A DNA stretch of 64,000 nucleotides. It comes from Ampullaceana balthica. Lineage: Eukaryota; Mollusca; Gastropoda; Lymnaeidae. The position numbers and the translations under genes were made by a program. The stretch spans positions 1 to 64,000 of the forward strand of contig CALYLW010000500.1 of assembly GCA_944989445.1 (NCBI GenBank), in the 5' to 3' direction. Of this stretch, positions 45,666-58,157 are shown piece by piece. The notes below the pieces were generated by a model, which saw only the letters and a list, made by a program, of their open reading frames with translations, had not been told where the DNA came from and ran no database searches. Each line of letters begins with the position of its first letter. The stretch's first letter is position 1.

Positions 45666-47799
45666 AAACAAAATATAAAAATAACAGCGTTATGATAAAT
45701 CGAAATGCTGAGTTTGTACGATTGGGTCTTTAGAAGAACCTCATGTTGAAAAATGCTTCACTAGTGAACGTATTGGTCTTTAGCAAACTTGACCAACAAA
45801 TCAAAGGAACACTGACCAGATCCTGGGTGACACATTCCTAATAACACGTAGCGTAACATTTCAGAGTCCGTACGTAGCCTATGGTCAGCGCGATTATTTC
45901 TGACCTTCGCTCAATGGTGATTTAGAGAAATTATGTCCTTCAACAAGCACATTATAAATCTGACTCGTGACTGTATGCAAAATTGCTATACTATTGACCT
46001 AGGATTTAACCACCGTATTTAGCCATACAGACGGATACATTATTTCATCAATTTCAATGTTTTTTTGTTGTTTTGTTTTTTTTCAGAAAAAAAAACTAAC
46101 TTATAATAAAAGAGATTCCAAAATAAATTTCTTTAATTAACAGATACAAAAAATATTGCTGTTAGCACGCAAACGTTATCGACAAATTGATTAAAGCATA
46201 GTGACCCGCTCATCAAAATATTATCAATAAATGATACAGTTATTTGAAATACAAAATGAATATCAAGGTTGTTATACCATACAGAGCAAACATTTAGCAC
46301 TTTACACGGGCATTGGCTAAGAAATGCTCCTGCAAACCTAGTATATTTTTTTAAAAATCCATTCCATGCCCATGTCACTATTTGAATCACAAAAATTTGG
46401 AATCGAAATTCTGAAAAATCGAAAAATATATGAAAGATTTATCAAGCACAGAAAGATACTAAACTGGAAACAAACATAGTCTAGGAATAAACAGGCGGAC
46501 TCCTCTAGGTTTCTAAATGTTTGGTATTTCCACTGTCAGCTCTGAACCCAGCTGATGAATGGAACCCACGGTGGCTAATCTCGCTGTACTCAAGTGTGTA
46601 CGGACCCGAAAGAGCCGCTTGACTTCAAGGCTATTTACGGGCCCACACTGTATCAAAGCCTTTTATTGTCTACCCGATATTTAGGGCGGCCAGAACGTGG
46701 TCTTATAGGTGGCAGCACTCACGTGGACAAACAAAATGGAAATTGTTACAATTTGAAACGGCGGTGTATTTATTATCTTCAACGGTTCTCAGACAGTATG
46801 CTAAGATGCCCGTAACACAGCTTAAAACTTAAAGAAAATTTAAATAATGCATATTCTTAGATTGGTTTTAACGCTAGTATTCCTTTAATTAATGATGAAA
46901 TGTTGTGACCGAAATTTACAACATAAATTTAAAAAAAAACGTAAAAAACCAAGTTTTTGACTATAAATCCTTTATGTACGAGAAGTAACTAAAAGAATGT
47001 TCATTATAATACGCAGCGCAAGACCATCCAAAAATACAAAATTGCAGTTGTGTCGTAAAACATGTTTAATATAATGCGCACCGATCAGAAATATGTTTAT
47101 AAAAAGAGCTGTCAATAAAATACGCACCTTGTTGCGCGACAGAAAGGTTGTTCAATATAATACGCACCGCGACGCTCTATCTCAAAAAATAGCATGATAC
47201 ATAGGAATAAATAAAATAATCTAAAAAATCAATAATTTAATTACGGTACATGCGATCGATCTGAAATTTTGATACATTGTTTTTATCATCGGTACGAAAC
47301 TGCCTGCAAAATTTCAGCTCGCTATCTTGCGAGCAAGTGGGTTAAAAATCGATCAAAAGTTTTGGCGACAAGCAAGCAAGCAAGCAAGCAAGGTCCGCCG
47401 CAGACACCACGAGTTAATATAAAGGATTTAAAAAGAGATATATTGCTTTATTAGTGTATATGCACAACCACCGTTAAAGAGAACTATGTGTAAATGAACA
47501 ACCAGCGTCAAAGAGAACGCCATGCTTCTTCGGGTTTTGATAACGAGAATTTGTTTGATGCAATTTTTAATTGAGAACTTTGTAGCAGAGTTTATGTTAA
47601 TCTCAAATTTCAAAGCAAATGCAAACGTTTAACGTTGGTTGTAAGAGTTGGTAGTCCCCCATAAATAACGTCACAGACGAACTGTCGGATTGAGATTCTT
47701 CGTGTTTCAGCTCTGGTTCGTATCCTAGCATCGATTAAATCCACACAAACATATGGATAACGCAAATTGCCAAATATTATTACCTGTTATCTTCTCATC
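45666..47799. other. Intergenic sequence upstream of the coiled-coil gene
   Basis: No exon recognised. 46960-47180 has diverged copies of ttcaatataatacgcaccg. 47362-47390 is a (caag)n simple repeat. The moderately GC-rich piece at 46540-46815 has a short open frame but no domain; it could hold an upstream untranslated exon or an old repeat. Confidence 0.4.
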
Positions 47800-50700
47800 A
47801 ATCGAGTTCCCCTGACGATGAATATTGAGCAAATGGTCCCAAATATTCCATCTGTCTGATGATGGCCTAAATGGTCTCAAATATTCCATCTGCCTGATGA
47901 TGGCCTAAATGGTCTCAAATATTCCATCTGCCTGATGATGGCCTAGATGGTCTAAAATATTTCATCTGCCTGATGATGGCCTAAATGGTCTCAAATATTC
48001 CATCTGTCTGATGATGGCCTAAATGGTCTCAAATATTCCATCTGTCTGATGATGGCCTAAATGGTCTCACATATTCCATCTGTCTGATGATGGCCTAAAT
48101 AGTCTCAAATATGTCATCTGCCTGATGATGGCCTAAATGGTCTCAAATATTCCATCTGTCTGATGATTGCCTAAATGGTCTCAAATATTCCATCTGTCTG
48201 ATGATGGCCTAAATGGTCTCAAATGTTCCATCTGTCTGATGATGGCCTAAATGGTCTCAAATATTCCATCTGTCTGATGATGGCCTAAATGGTTTCAAAT
48301 ATTCCATCTGTCTGATGATTGCCTAAATGGTCTCAAATATTCCATCTGTCTGATGATGGCCTAAATGGTCTCAAATATTCCATCTGTCTGATGATGGCCT
48401 AAATGGTCTCAAATATTCCATCTGTCTGATGATGGCCTAAATGGTCTCAAATATTCCATCTGCCTGATGATGGCCTAAATGGTCTCAAATATTCCATCTG
48501 CCTGATGATGGCCTAGATGGTCTAAAATATTTCATCTGCCTGATGATGGCCTAAATGGTCTCAAATATTCCATCTGTCTGATGATGGCCTAAATGGTCTC
48601 AAATATTCCATCTGTCTGATGATGGCCTAAATGGTCTCACATATTCCATCTGTCTGATGATGGCCTAAATAGTCTCAAATATGTCATCTGCCTGATGATG
48701 GCCTAAATGGTCTCAAATATTCCATCTGTCTGATGATTGCCTAAATGGTCTCAAATATTCCATCTGTCTGATGATGGCCTAAATGGTCTCAAATATTCCA
48801 TCTGTCTGATGATGGCCTAAATGGTTTCAAATATTCCATCTGTCTGATGATTGCCTAAATGGTCTCAAATATTCCATCTGTCTGATGATGGCCTAAATGG
48901 TCTCAAATATTCCATCTGTCTGATGATGGCCTAAATGGTCTCAAATATTCCATCTGTCTGATGATGGCCTAAATGGTCTCAAATATTCCATCTGCCTGAT
49001 AATGGCCTAAATGGTCTCAAATATTCCGTCTGTCTGATGATGGCCTAAATGGTCTCAAATATTCCATCTGTCTGATGATGGCCTAAATGGTCTCAAATAT
49101 TCCATCTGCCTGATGATGGCCTAAATGGTCTCAAATATTCCATCTTTCTGATTGATGATGGCCTAAATGGTCTCAAATATTCCATCTGTCTGATGATGGC
49201 CTAAATGGTCTCAAATATTCCATTTGTCTGATGATGGCCTAAATGGTCTCAAATATTTCATCTGCCTGATGATGGCCTAAATGGTCTTAAATATTCCATC
49301 TGTCTGATGATGGCCTAAATGGTCTAAAATATTCCATCTTCCTGATGATGGCCTAAATGGTATCAAATATTCCATCTGTCTGATGATGGCCTAAATAGTC
49401 TCAAATATTCCATCTGTCTGATGATGGCCTAAATAGTCTCAAATATTCCATCTGTCTGATGATGGCCTAAATGGTCTCAAATATTCCATCTGTCTGATGA
49501 TGGCCTAAATGGTCTCAAATATTCCATCTTTCTGATTGATGATGGCCTAAATGGTCTCAAATATTCCATCTGTCTGATGATGGCCTAAATGGTCTCAAAT
49601 ATTCCATTTGTCTGATGATGGCCTAAATGTTGTCAAATATTTCATCTGCCTGATGATGGCCTAAATGGTCTTAAATATTCCATCTGTCTGATGATGGCCT
49701 AAATGGTCTAAAATATTCCATCTTCCTGATGATGGCCTAAATGGTCTCAAATATTCCATCTGTCTGATGATGGCCTAAATAGTCTCAAATATTCCATCTG
49801 TCTGATGATGGCCTAAATAGTCTCAAATATTCCATATGTCTGATGATGGCCTAAATGGTCTCAAATATTCCATCTGTCTGATGATGGCCTAAATAGTCTC
49901 AAATATTCCATCTGTCTGATGATGGCCTAAATAGTCTCAAATATTCCATCTGCCTGATGATGGCTTAAATGGTCTCAAATATTCCATCTGCCTGATGATG
50001 GCCTAAATGGTCTCAAATATTCCATCTGTCTGATGATGGCCTAAATGGTCTCAAATATTCCATCTGCCTGATGATGGCCTAAATGGTCTCAAATATTCCA
50101 TCTGTCTGATGATGGCCTAAATGGTCTCAAATATCCCATCTGTCTGATGATGGCCTAAATGGTCTCAAATATTCCATCTGTCTGATGATGGCCTAAATGG
50201 TCTCAAATATTCCATCTGTCTGATGATGGCCTAAATGGTCTCAAATATTCCATCTGTCTGATGATGGCCTAAATGGTCTCATATATTCCATCTGTCTGAT
50301 GATGGCCTAAATGGTCTCAAATATTCCATCTGTCTGATGATGGCCTAAATGGTCTCAAATATTCCATCTGTCTGATGATGGCCTAAATGGTCTCAAATAT
50401 TCCATCTGTCTGATGATGGCCTAAATGGTCTCAAATATTCCATCTGCCTGATAATGGCCTAAATGGTATCAAATATTCCGTCTGTCTGATGATGGCCTAA
50501 ATGGTCTCAAATATTCCATCTGTCTGATGATGGCCTAAATGGTCTCAAATATTCCATCTGCCTGATGATGGCCTAAATGGTCTCAAATATTCCATCGGTC
50601 TGATTGATGATGGCCTAAATGATCTCAAATATTCCATCTGTCTGATGATGGCCTAAATGGTCTAAAATATTCCATCTGTCTGATGATGGCCTAAATGGTC

Positions 50701-53700
50701 TCAAATATTTCATCTGCCTGATGATGGCCTAAATGGTCTTAAATATTCCATCTGTCTGATGATGGCCTAAATGGTCTAAAATATTCCATCTTCCTGATGA
50801 TGGCCTAAATGGTCTAAAATATTCCATCTGTCTGATGATGGCCTAAAATAGTCTCAAATATTCCATCTGTCTGATGATGGCCTAAATAGTCTCAAATATT
50901 CCATCTGTCTGATGATGGCCTAAATGGTCTCAAATATTCCATCTGTCTGATGATGGCCTAAATGGTCTCAAATATTCCATTTGTCTGATGATGGCCTAAA
51001 TGTTGTCAAATATTTCATCTGCCTGATGATGGCCTAAATGGTCTTAAATATTCCATCTGTCTGATGATGGCCTAAATGGTCTAAAATATTCCATCTTCCT
51101 GATGATGGCCTAAATGGTCTCAAATATTCCATCTGTCTGATGATGGCCTAAATGGTCTCAAATATTCCATCTGTCTGATGATGGCCTAAATGGTCTCAAA
51201 TATTCCATTTGTCTGATGATGGCCTAAATGTTGTCAAATATTTCATCTGCCTGATGATGGCCTAAATGGTCTTAAATATTCCATCTGTCTGATGATGGCC
51301 TAAATGGTCTAAAATATTCCATCTTCCTGATGATGGCCTAAATGGTCTCAAATATTCCATCTGTCTGATGATGGCCTAAATAGTCTCAAATATTCCATCT
51401 GTCTGATGATGGCCTAAATAGTCTCAAATATTCCATATGTCTGATGATGGCCTAAATGGTCTCAAATATCCCATCTGTCTGATGATGGCCTAAATGGTCT
51501 CAAATATTCCATCTGTCTGATGATGGCCTAAATGGTCTCAAATATTCCATCTGTCTGATGATGGCCTAAATGGTCTCAAATATTCCATCTGTCCGATGAT
51601 GGCCTAAATGGTCTCATATATTCCATCTGTCTGATGATGGCCTAAATGGTCTCAAATATTCCATCTGTCTGATGATGGCCTAAATGGTCTCAAATATTCC
51701 ATCTGTCTGATGATGGCCTAAATGGTCTCAAATATTCCATCTTCCTGATGATGGCCTAAATGGTCTCAAATATTCCATCTGCCTGATAATGGCCTAAATG
51801 GTATCAAATATTCCGTCTGTCTGATGATGGCCTAAATGGTCTCAAATATTCCATCTGTCTGATGATGGCCTAAATGGTCTCAAATATTCCATCTGCCTGA
51901 TGATGGCCTAAATGGTCTCAAATATTCCATCGGTCTGATTGATGATGGCCTAAATGGTCTCAAATATTCCATCTGTCTGATGATGGCCTAAATGGTCTCA
52001 AATATTCCATTTGTCTGATGATGGCCTAAATGTTGTCAAATATTTCATCTGCCTGATGATGGCCTAAATGGTCTTAAATATTCCATCTGTCTGATGATGG
52101 CCTAAATGGTCTAAAATATTCCATCTTCCTGATGATGGCCTAAATGGTCTCAAATATTCCATCTGTCTGATGATGGCCTAAATAGTCTCAAATATTCCAT
52201 CTGTCTGATGATGGCCTAAATAGTCTCAAATATTCCATATGTCTGATGATGGCCTAAATGGTCTCAAATATTCCATCTGTCTGATGATGGCCTAAATAGT
52301 CTCAAATATTCCATCTGTCTGATGATGGCCTAAATAGTCTCAAATATTCCATCTGCCTGATGATGGCTTAAATGGTCTCAAATATTCCATCTGCCTGATG
52401 ATGGCCTAAATGGTCTCAAATATTCCATCTGTCTGATGATGGCCTAAATGGTCTCAAATATTCCATCTGCCTGATGATGGCCTAAATGGTCTCAAATATT
52501 CCATCTGTCTGATGATGGCCTAAATGGTCTCAAATATCCCATCTGTCTGATGATGGCCTAAATGGTCTCAAATATTCCATCTGTCTGATGATGGCCTAAA
52601 TGGTCTCAAATATTCCATCTGTCTGATGATGGCCTAAATGGTCTCAAATATTCCATCTGTCTGATGATGGCCTAAATGGTCTCATATATTCCATCTGTCT
52701 GATGATGGCCTAAATGGTCTCAAATATTCCATCTGTCTGATGATGGCCTAAATGGTCTCAAATATTCCATCTGTCTGATGATGGCCTAAATGGTCTCAAA
52801 TATTCCATCTGTCTGATGATGGCCTAAATGGTCTCAAATATTCCATCTGCCTGATAATGGCCTAAATGGTATCAAATATTCCGTCTGTCTGATGATGGCC
52901 TAAATGGTCTCAAATATTCCATCTGTCTGATGATGGCCTAAATGGTCTCAAATATTCCATCTGCCTGATGATGGCCTAAATGGTCTCAAATATTCCATCG
53001 GTCTGATTGATGATGGCCTAAATGATCTCAAATATTCCATCTGTCTGATGATGGCCTAAATGGTCTAAAATATTCCATCTGTCTGATGATGGCCTAAATG
53101 GTCTCAAATATTTCATCTGCCTGATGATGGCCTAAATGGTCTTAAATATTCCATCTGTCTGATGATGGCCTAAATGGTCTAAAATATTCCATCTTCCTGA
53201 TGATGGCCTAAATGGTCTAAAATATTCCATCTGTCTGATGATGGCCTAAAAAGTCTCAAATATTCCATCTGTCTGATGATGGCCTAAATGGTCTCAAATA
53301 TTCCATCTGTCTGATGATGGCCTAAACGGTCTCAAATATTCTATCTGTCTGATGATGGCCTAAATAGTCTCAAATATTCCATCTGTCTGATGATGGCCTA
53401 AATAGTCTTAAATATTCCATCTGTCTGATGATGGCCTAAATAGTCTCAAATATTCCATCTGCCTGATGATGGCCTAAATGGTCTCAAATATTCCATCTGC
53501 CTGATGATGGCCTAAATGGTCTCAAATATTCCATCTGTCTGATGAGGGCCTAAATGGTCTCAAATATTCCATCTGCCTGATGATGGCCTAAATGGTCTCA
53601 AATATTCCATCTGTCTGATGATGGCCTAAATGGTCTCAAATATCCCATCTGTCTGATGATGGCCTAAATGGTCTCAAATATTCCATCTGTCTGATGATGG

Positions 53701-54842
53701 CCTAAATGGTTTCAAATATTCCATCTGTCTGATGATGGCCTAAATGGTCTCAAATATTCCATCTGTCTGATGATGGCCTAAATGGTCTCAAATATTCCAT
53801 CTGTCTGATGATGGCCTAAATGGTCTCAAATATTCCATCTGTCTGATGATGGCCTAAATGGTCTCAAATATTCCATCTGTCTGATGATGGCCTAAATGGT
53901 CTCAAATATTCCATCTGTCTGATGATGGCCTAAATGGTCTCAAATATTCCATCTGCCTGATAATGGCCTAAATGGTCTGAAATATTCCGTCTGTCTGATG
54001 ATGGCCTAAATGGTCTCAAATATTCCATCTGTCTGATGATGGCCTAAATGGTCTCAAATATTCCATCTGCCTGATGATGGCCTAAATGGTCTCAAATATT
54101 CCATCGGTCTGATTGATGATGGCCTTAATGGTCTCAAATATTCCATCTGTCTGATGATGGCCTAAATGGTCTCAAATATTCCATCTGTCTGATGATGGCC
54201 TAAATGGTCTCAAATATTTCATCTGCCTGATGATGGCCTAAATGGTCTAAAATATTCCATCTGTCTGATGATGGCCTAAATGGTCTCAAATATTCATCTG
54301 CTGATGATGGCCTAAATGTTCTCAAATATTACATCTGTCTGATGATGGCCTAAATGGTCTCAAATATTCCGTCTCATGGTGGCCTAAATGGTCTCAAATA
54401 TTCCATCTGCTGATGATGGCCTAAATGGTCTCAAATATTTCATCTGCCTGATGATGGCCTAAATGGTCTCAAAATATTCCATCTGCCTGATGATGGCCTA
54501 AATGGTCTCAAATATTCCATCTGCCTGAGATGGCCTTAATGGTCTCAAATATTCCGTGTGCCTGATGATGGCCTAAATGGTCTCAAATATTCCATCTGCT
54601 TGGAGATGGCCTAAATGGTCTCAAATATTCCGTCTGCCTGATGATGGCCTAAATAGTCTCAAATATTCCATCTGCCTGGTGATGGCCTAAATGGTCTCAA
54701 ATATTCCATCTGCCTGATGATGGCCTAAATGGTCTCAAATATTCCATCTGCCTGGAGATGGCCTAAATGGTCTCAAATATTCCGTCTGCCTGATGATGGC
54801 CTAAATGGTCTCAAATATTCCATCTGCCTGGGGATGGCCTAA
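47800..54842. repeat. 7-kb minisatellite, 38-bp unit, about 185 copies
   Basis: Unit tgatgatggcctaaatggtc tcaaatattccatctgtc, with common variants (tgcctg, ttcctg, atagtc, tataatgg, an extra attg). Variant blocks recur in the same order, for example tggcttaaat at 49961 and 52364, and the gataatggcctaaatggtat variant at about 50452 and 52853, giving a higher-order period near 2.4 kb. Edges (47.8 and 54.3-54.8 kb) are more degenerate than the centre, as expected for unequal exchange. No gene inside. Confidence 0.95.
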
Positions 54843-55586
54843 ACTCGAAAACGAACTTAAACCAAAGTGTGGGATAACAAAATGTTACACAAGTCGTGAT
54901 ATTTACATAAAACTATAATATTCATGAACGGAGCTGATATGTGAAAACAAAATACATAATGTGACGCTGAAAAAAGAATCTTTCCAAAAATAATTTTATC
55001 AGATCCGCAATGAAATGTTATAACATTTAAATTTTGAGAATCATGCTTGGTACAAATCTTGCAAAAAAACTATGCAGGAGTTAAAATATAAAGAATACTT
55101 TTTTACATACATCCAGCATACAAGCCAAGTTTATGTGTTTGAAAAAGAGTTATTTCAAAATTTCAACTAACTTGAGGCCATTCAACTTCTGAAAGAAACT
55201 TTGCCTTAACTCCATCAATTGAAGGCTATTGGCACAGTACACAAATATCGATAGGCACAAATATGTGACAGGCAGGCAGTTCGCCGGCAAATTTTAATAT
55301 CACGCTTAAGAGAGATTAGGCTCTGTGCTATATTTTGCTACATTGTGCTACATTATGCTATATTGTGCTATATTTTGCTACATTTTGCTAGATTTCAGCT
55401 TTCAATGTTTGAGTTTATTGAAAGTTTCAATTATGTGTTTAAATAATTGGACACATACACGTACCGTTCGACTAGAGTTGATGGAAAAAGCGTACGTTTT
55501 TTTAAAAAAAAACGTTTATTTTTCCTTCTTGACTTTTGCGGCAGCAGATCTCAATGTGACGGGGTGAGAAACTTATCAAACCACGC

Positions 55587-55745
55587 GTGACAGTTGGTGG
55601 GGACGCCCGCTCCGGGTGCCAACATGACAGTTGTGGGGACGCCCGCTCCGGATGCCAACATGACAGTTGGTGGGGACGCCCGCTCCGGGTGCCAACATGA
55701 CAGTTGGTGGGGACGTCCGCTCCGGGCGCCAACATGAGAGGGGTA
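55587..55745. repeat. 37-bp GC-rich tandem repeat
   Basis: Four copies of tgacagttggtggggacgcc cgctccgggtgccaaca. The base composition is unlike the AT-rich surroundings. Confidence 0.9.
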
Positions 55746-56179
55746 TGGAACCTCATGACTTATTGAATCGATCAAGGTATTTTGAATGTACTTAATTTGA
55801 GAATAGGACGCCGGGAAACGAGCTTTGACTCAGGTGCACCCTTAGCTACCCCCGGGCCCGACGGTGGGTAAGTGCACACAAGTTAAGAGCACTAAGTTAT
55901 CGACCTAACGTAGAACCTAATGATCGGTAAGGGGATCTATTCCAGGCAAGGCACGGTTCATGAAATCGGCGTTAAGCTAACAATCGCATGAAAACGTAAA
56001 CGATATTCTCCACAAAACGTAACATTCCGTCAATTCAAAGTAAGAATCAACGAAAAGGGCAGACGACAGCTAAACAAACTGTAGGGGATTAAAAATACAC
56101 CACTATGTGAATGGGGGGGGGGTTGCTCTTATAGAAAACCGAATGAGTCGATGAAGCTTATGTATACAAGCCATGTCAT

Positions 56180-56372
56180 AAGACAGAGAGAGACAGAAAG
56201 TCAGACAGGCAAAAAGACAGACAGTCAGAAAGTCAGACAGACAGAAATTCAGACAGACAGAAAGTCAGACAGACAAAAAGACAGACAGACAGAAAGTCAA
56301 ACAGACCGAAAGTCAGACAGGAAGTCACACAAACAGAAAGGCAGACAGACAGAAAGACAGACAGACGTACGT
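56180..56372. repeat. (agacagacagaaagtc)n simple repeat
   Basis: Purine-rich array of AGAC/AGAAAGTC units. The frame across it (Gln-Thr-Asp-Arg-Lys rich) is an artefact. Confidence 0.85.
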
Positions 56373-58157
56373 AGATCGTGTAAAGGTACAGAGTGTCAGA
56401 CCATTTTCTTGGGTTTGCCCCATCGGTTGGTTATTGATGTTTTTCATTCATTTAAATTTTATGTAAGGTCAAAATCTAATTGATCTAAAGTTTATATTTA
56501 AGATTCAACTCTTTACGCTGAATATAACTTCCATTTTGTATATTTATGCAGGATCTGATAAGCGGATCTCTGGTGCCGTTATATTATTAAGACAGAAGAG
56601 TAACTGGGTTTTCCGCGCCCTTGGCTAATTCATTTTTTGGCGCCCTTGAGAAATAGGGAAAGCACTAAATTATACAGAATACATTATTGATTATAGAAGG
56701 ATTAGCCCTCGGCGCCTTTGTCAACTGCCAAGTCGTTGTTACGCCTCTGTATAAAGATAAACCAATGATATATAAATCAGAATAGAATTATGGGATTATA
56801 ATAACAAAACACCGCTTCTGTTTATAGAGACAGAGAAAGAATTGAACATAGACAAATACGGAGAAAGTTTGGTCTTTAGAACAGACCAGGGGATGGTGTG
56901 TCAAATATTAGATGTCTATCAAATTCATTTAACCATACAAGTCACAAAAAACCAAGACAAGATCTAAATATCAATAACACATTCCACATGGAGTGAAATA
57001 TTGTGTAATACTATCATTGTTTTTAACTTGCTATTTATTTTCTGTTTTTGGTGTAAAAAACAAGTTGATTACAAAATATATTGCAACATGTATATGGAGA
57101 GAGATTTCGTGCAGAATCATTTACTATGTAATTTTTTTTAATGAATTCAAGGCTAATATAAGGAACACGCACTGTGGGACCCCTGAGTATTCTAATTAAA
57201 TTAAAGCCAGTCACGTGCAAGTAGCTCAAATTCTTTGAAGCTTGAAGACACAGGTCGATACAAACAACAGCACTAACACCACAGACAGAGGTGTAAGCAA
57301 TCAACTCAATGAGGCTTTCTTACTGAATGAATGCGTATATAATGCATGCCTACAACCTATCAAAGGAAGAAAAACAAGTCCGCGACACAACGAAAAGCCG
57401 CCACCAATCAGGTAAAGAAATCAATGCGCTAGACTCTAATAGGCCCCAAAAATCAATACACCATATACCTTCCGGGACAATCATGTATCTAATTATTCGT
57501 CATCTTTTATCTCTGCACCCATATGTTTGTGAGTTTGTTTTTTGTTGTTGTTTTCGTAACAGAAATTAGACGTGTTACTGAAAGAAACATTTTGTAAAAA
57601 CTGATTCATTTAAAGGATTTGATTAGCGTTAAACTATAGAATTTTATACTACAAATTTATTTACATTTTTAACACTCAGATTATGTACCTGAAAAAATAA
57701 TATGCAATTGTTATTAAATAATTAAAATGGAATGGAATACTGGTTAATGTAACACATTCCCCGTGGAATCCACTGTCAATATATAATAATGATCACGTAA
57801 TTACACTAAATAGCATGTGTAACAGGTGATGAAAGACTCTATGACACTGGTAGGTGGTAGATCTTAAACTCTACTCCTATCAAAGACGTGACTCAAGTTT
57901 AATAAAGTTAATTTCAACACCTACTAGTAGTAACCCATAGTTTTAATTTTTTTTTAAATATATATTTTTTCAGTACGTGCTCTGTATTCTAATCAGTTGT
58001 TTAATGCGATAGCATGAACAGCAATAATGTAATAACTTTAATGTTTAAATCGATCTCTTATTAAAGTCACATATACACACACAATAGTGGTGTAATTTTT
58101 TTTTAAATGCTTTATGAACTTTTCGACTCCGAATCTATGGATTTAGTGGCGTAAGCT

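Larger units (their letters stand above)
54843..58141. other. Intergenic sequence between the 38-bp array and the I-clade LINE
   Basis: No supported gene. Contains tandem repeats (separate entries), a GC-rich segment at 55800-55990 that I cannot classify, and a piece ending gttgttacgcctctg at about 56735 that resembles the MITE end at 39.77 kb. The frames at 56993-57569 have no recognisable domain. Confidence 0.4.

Noticed and set aside
56151..56483. 110-residue Gln/Thr/Asp/Lys-rich + strand frame
   Set aside because: It is mostly an AGAC/AGAAAGTC simple repeat.
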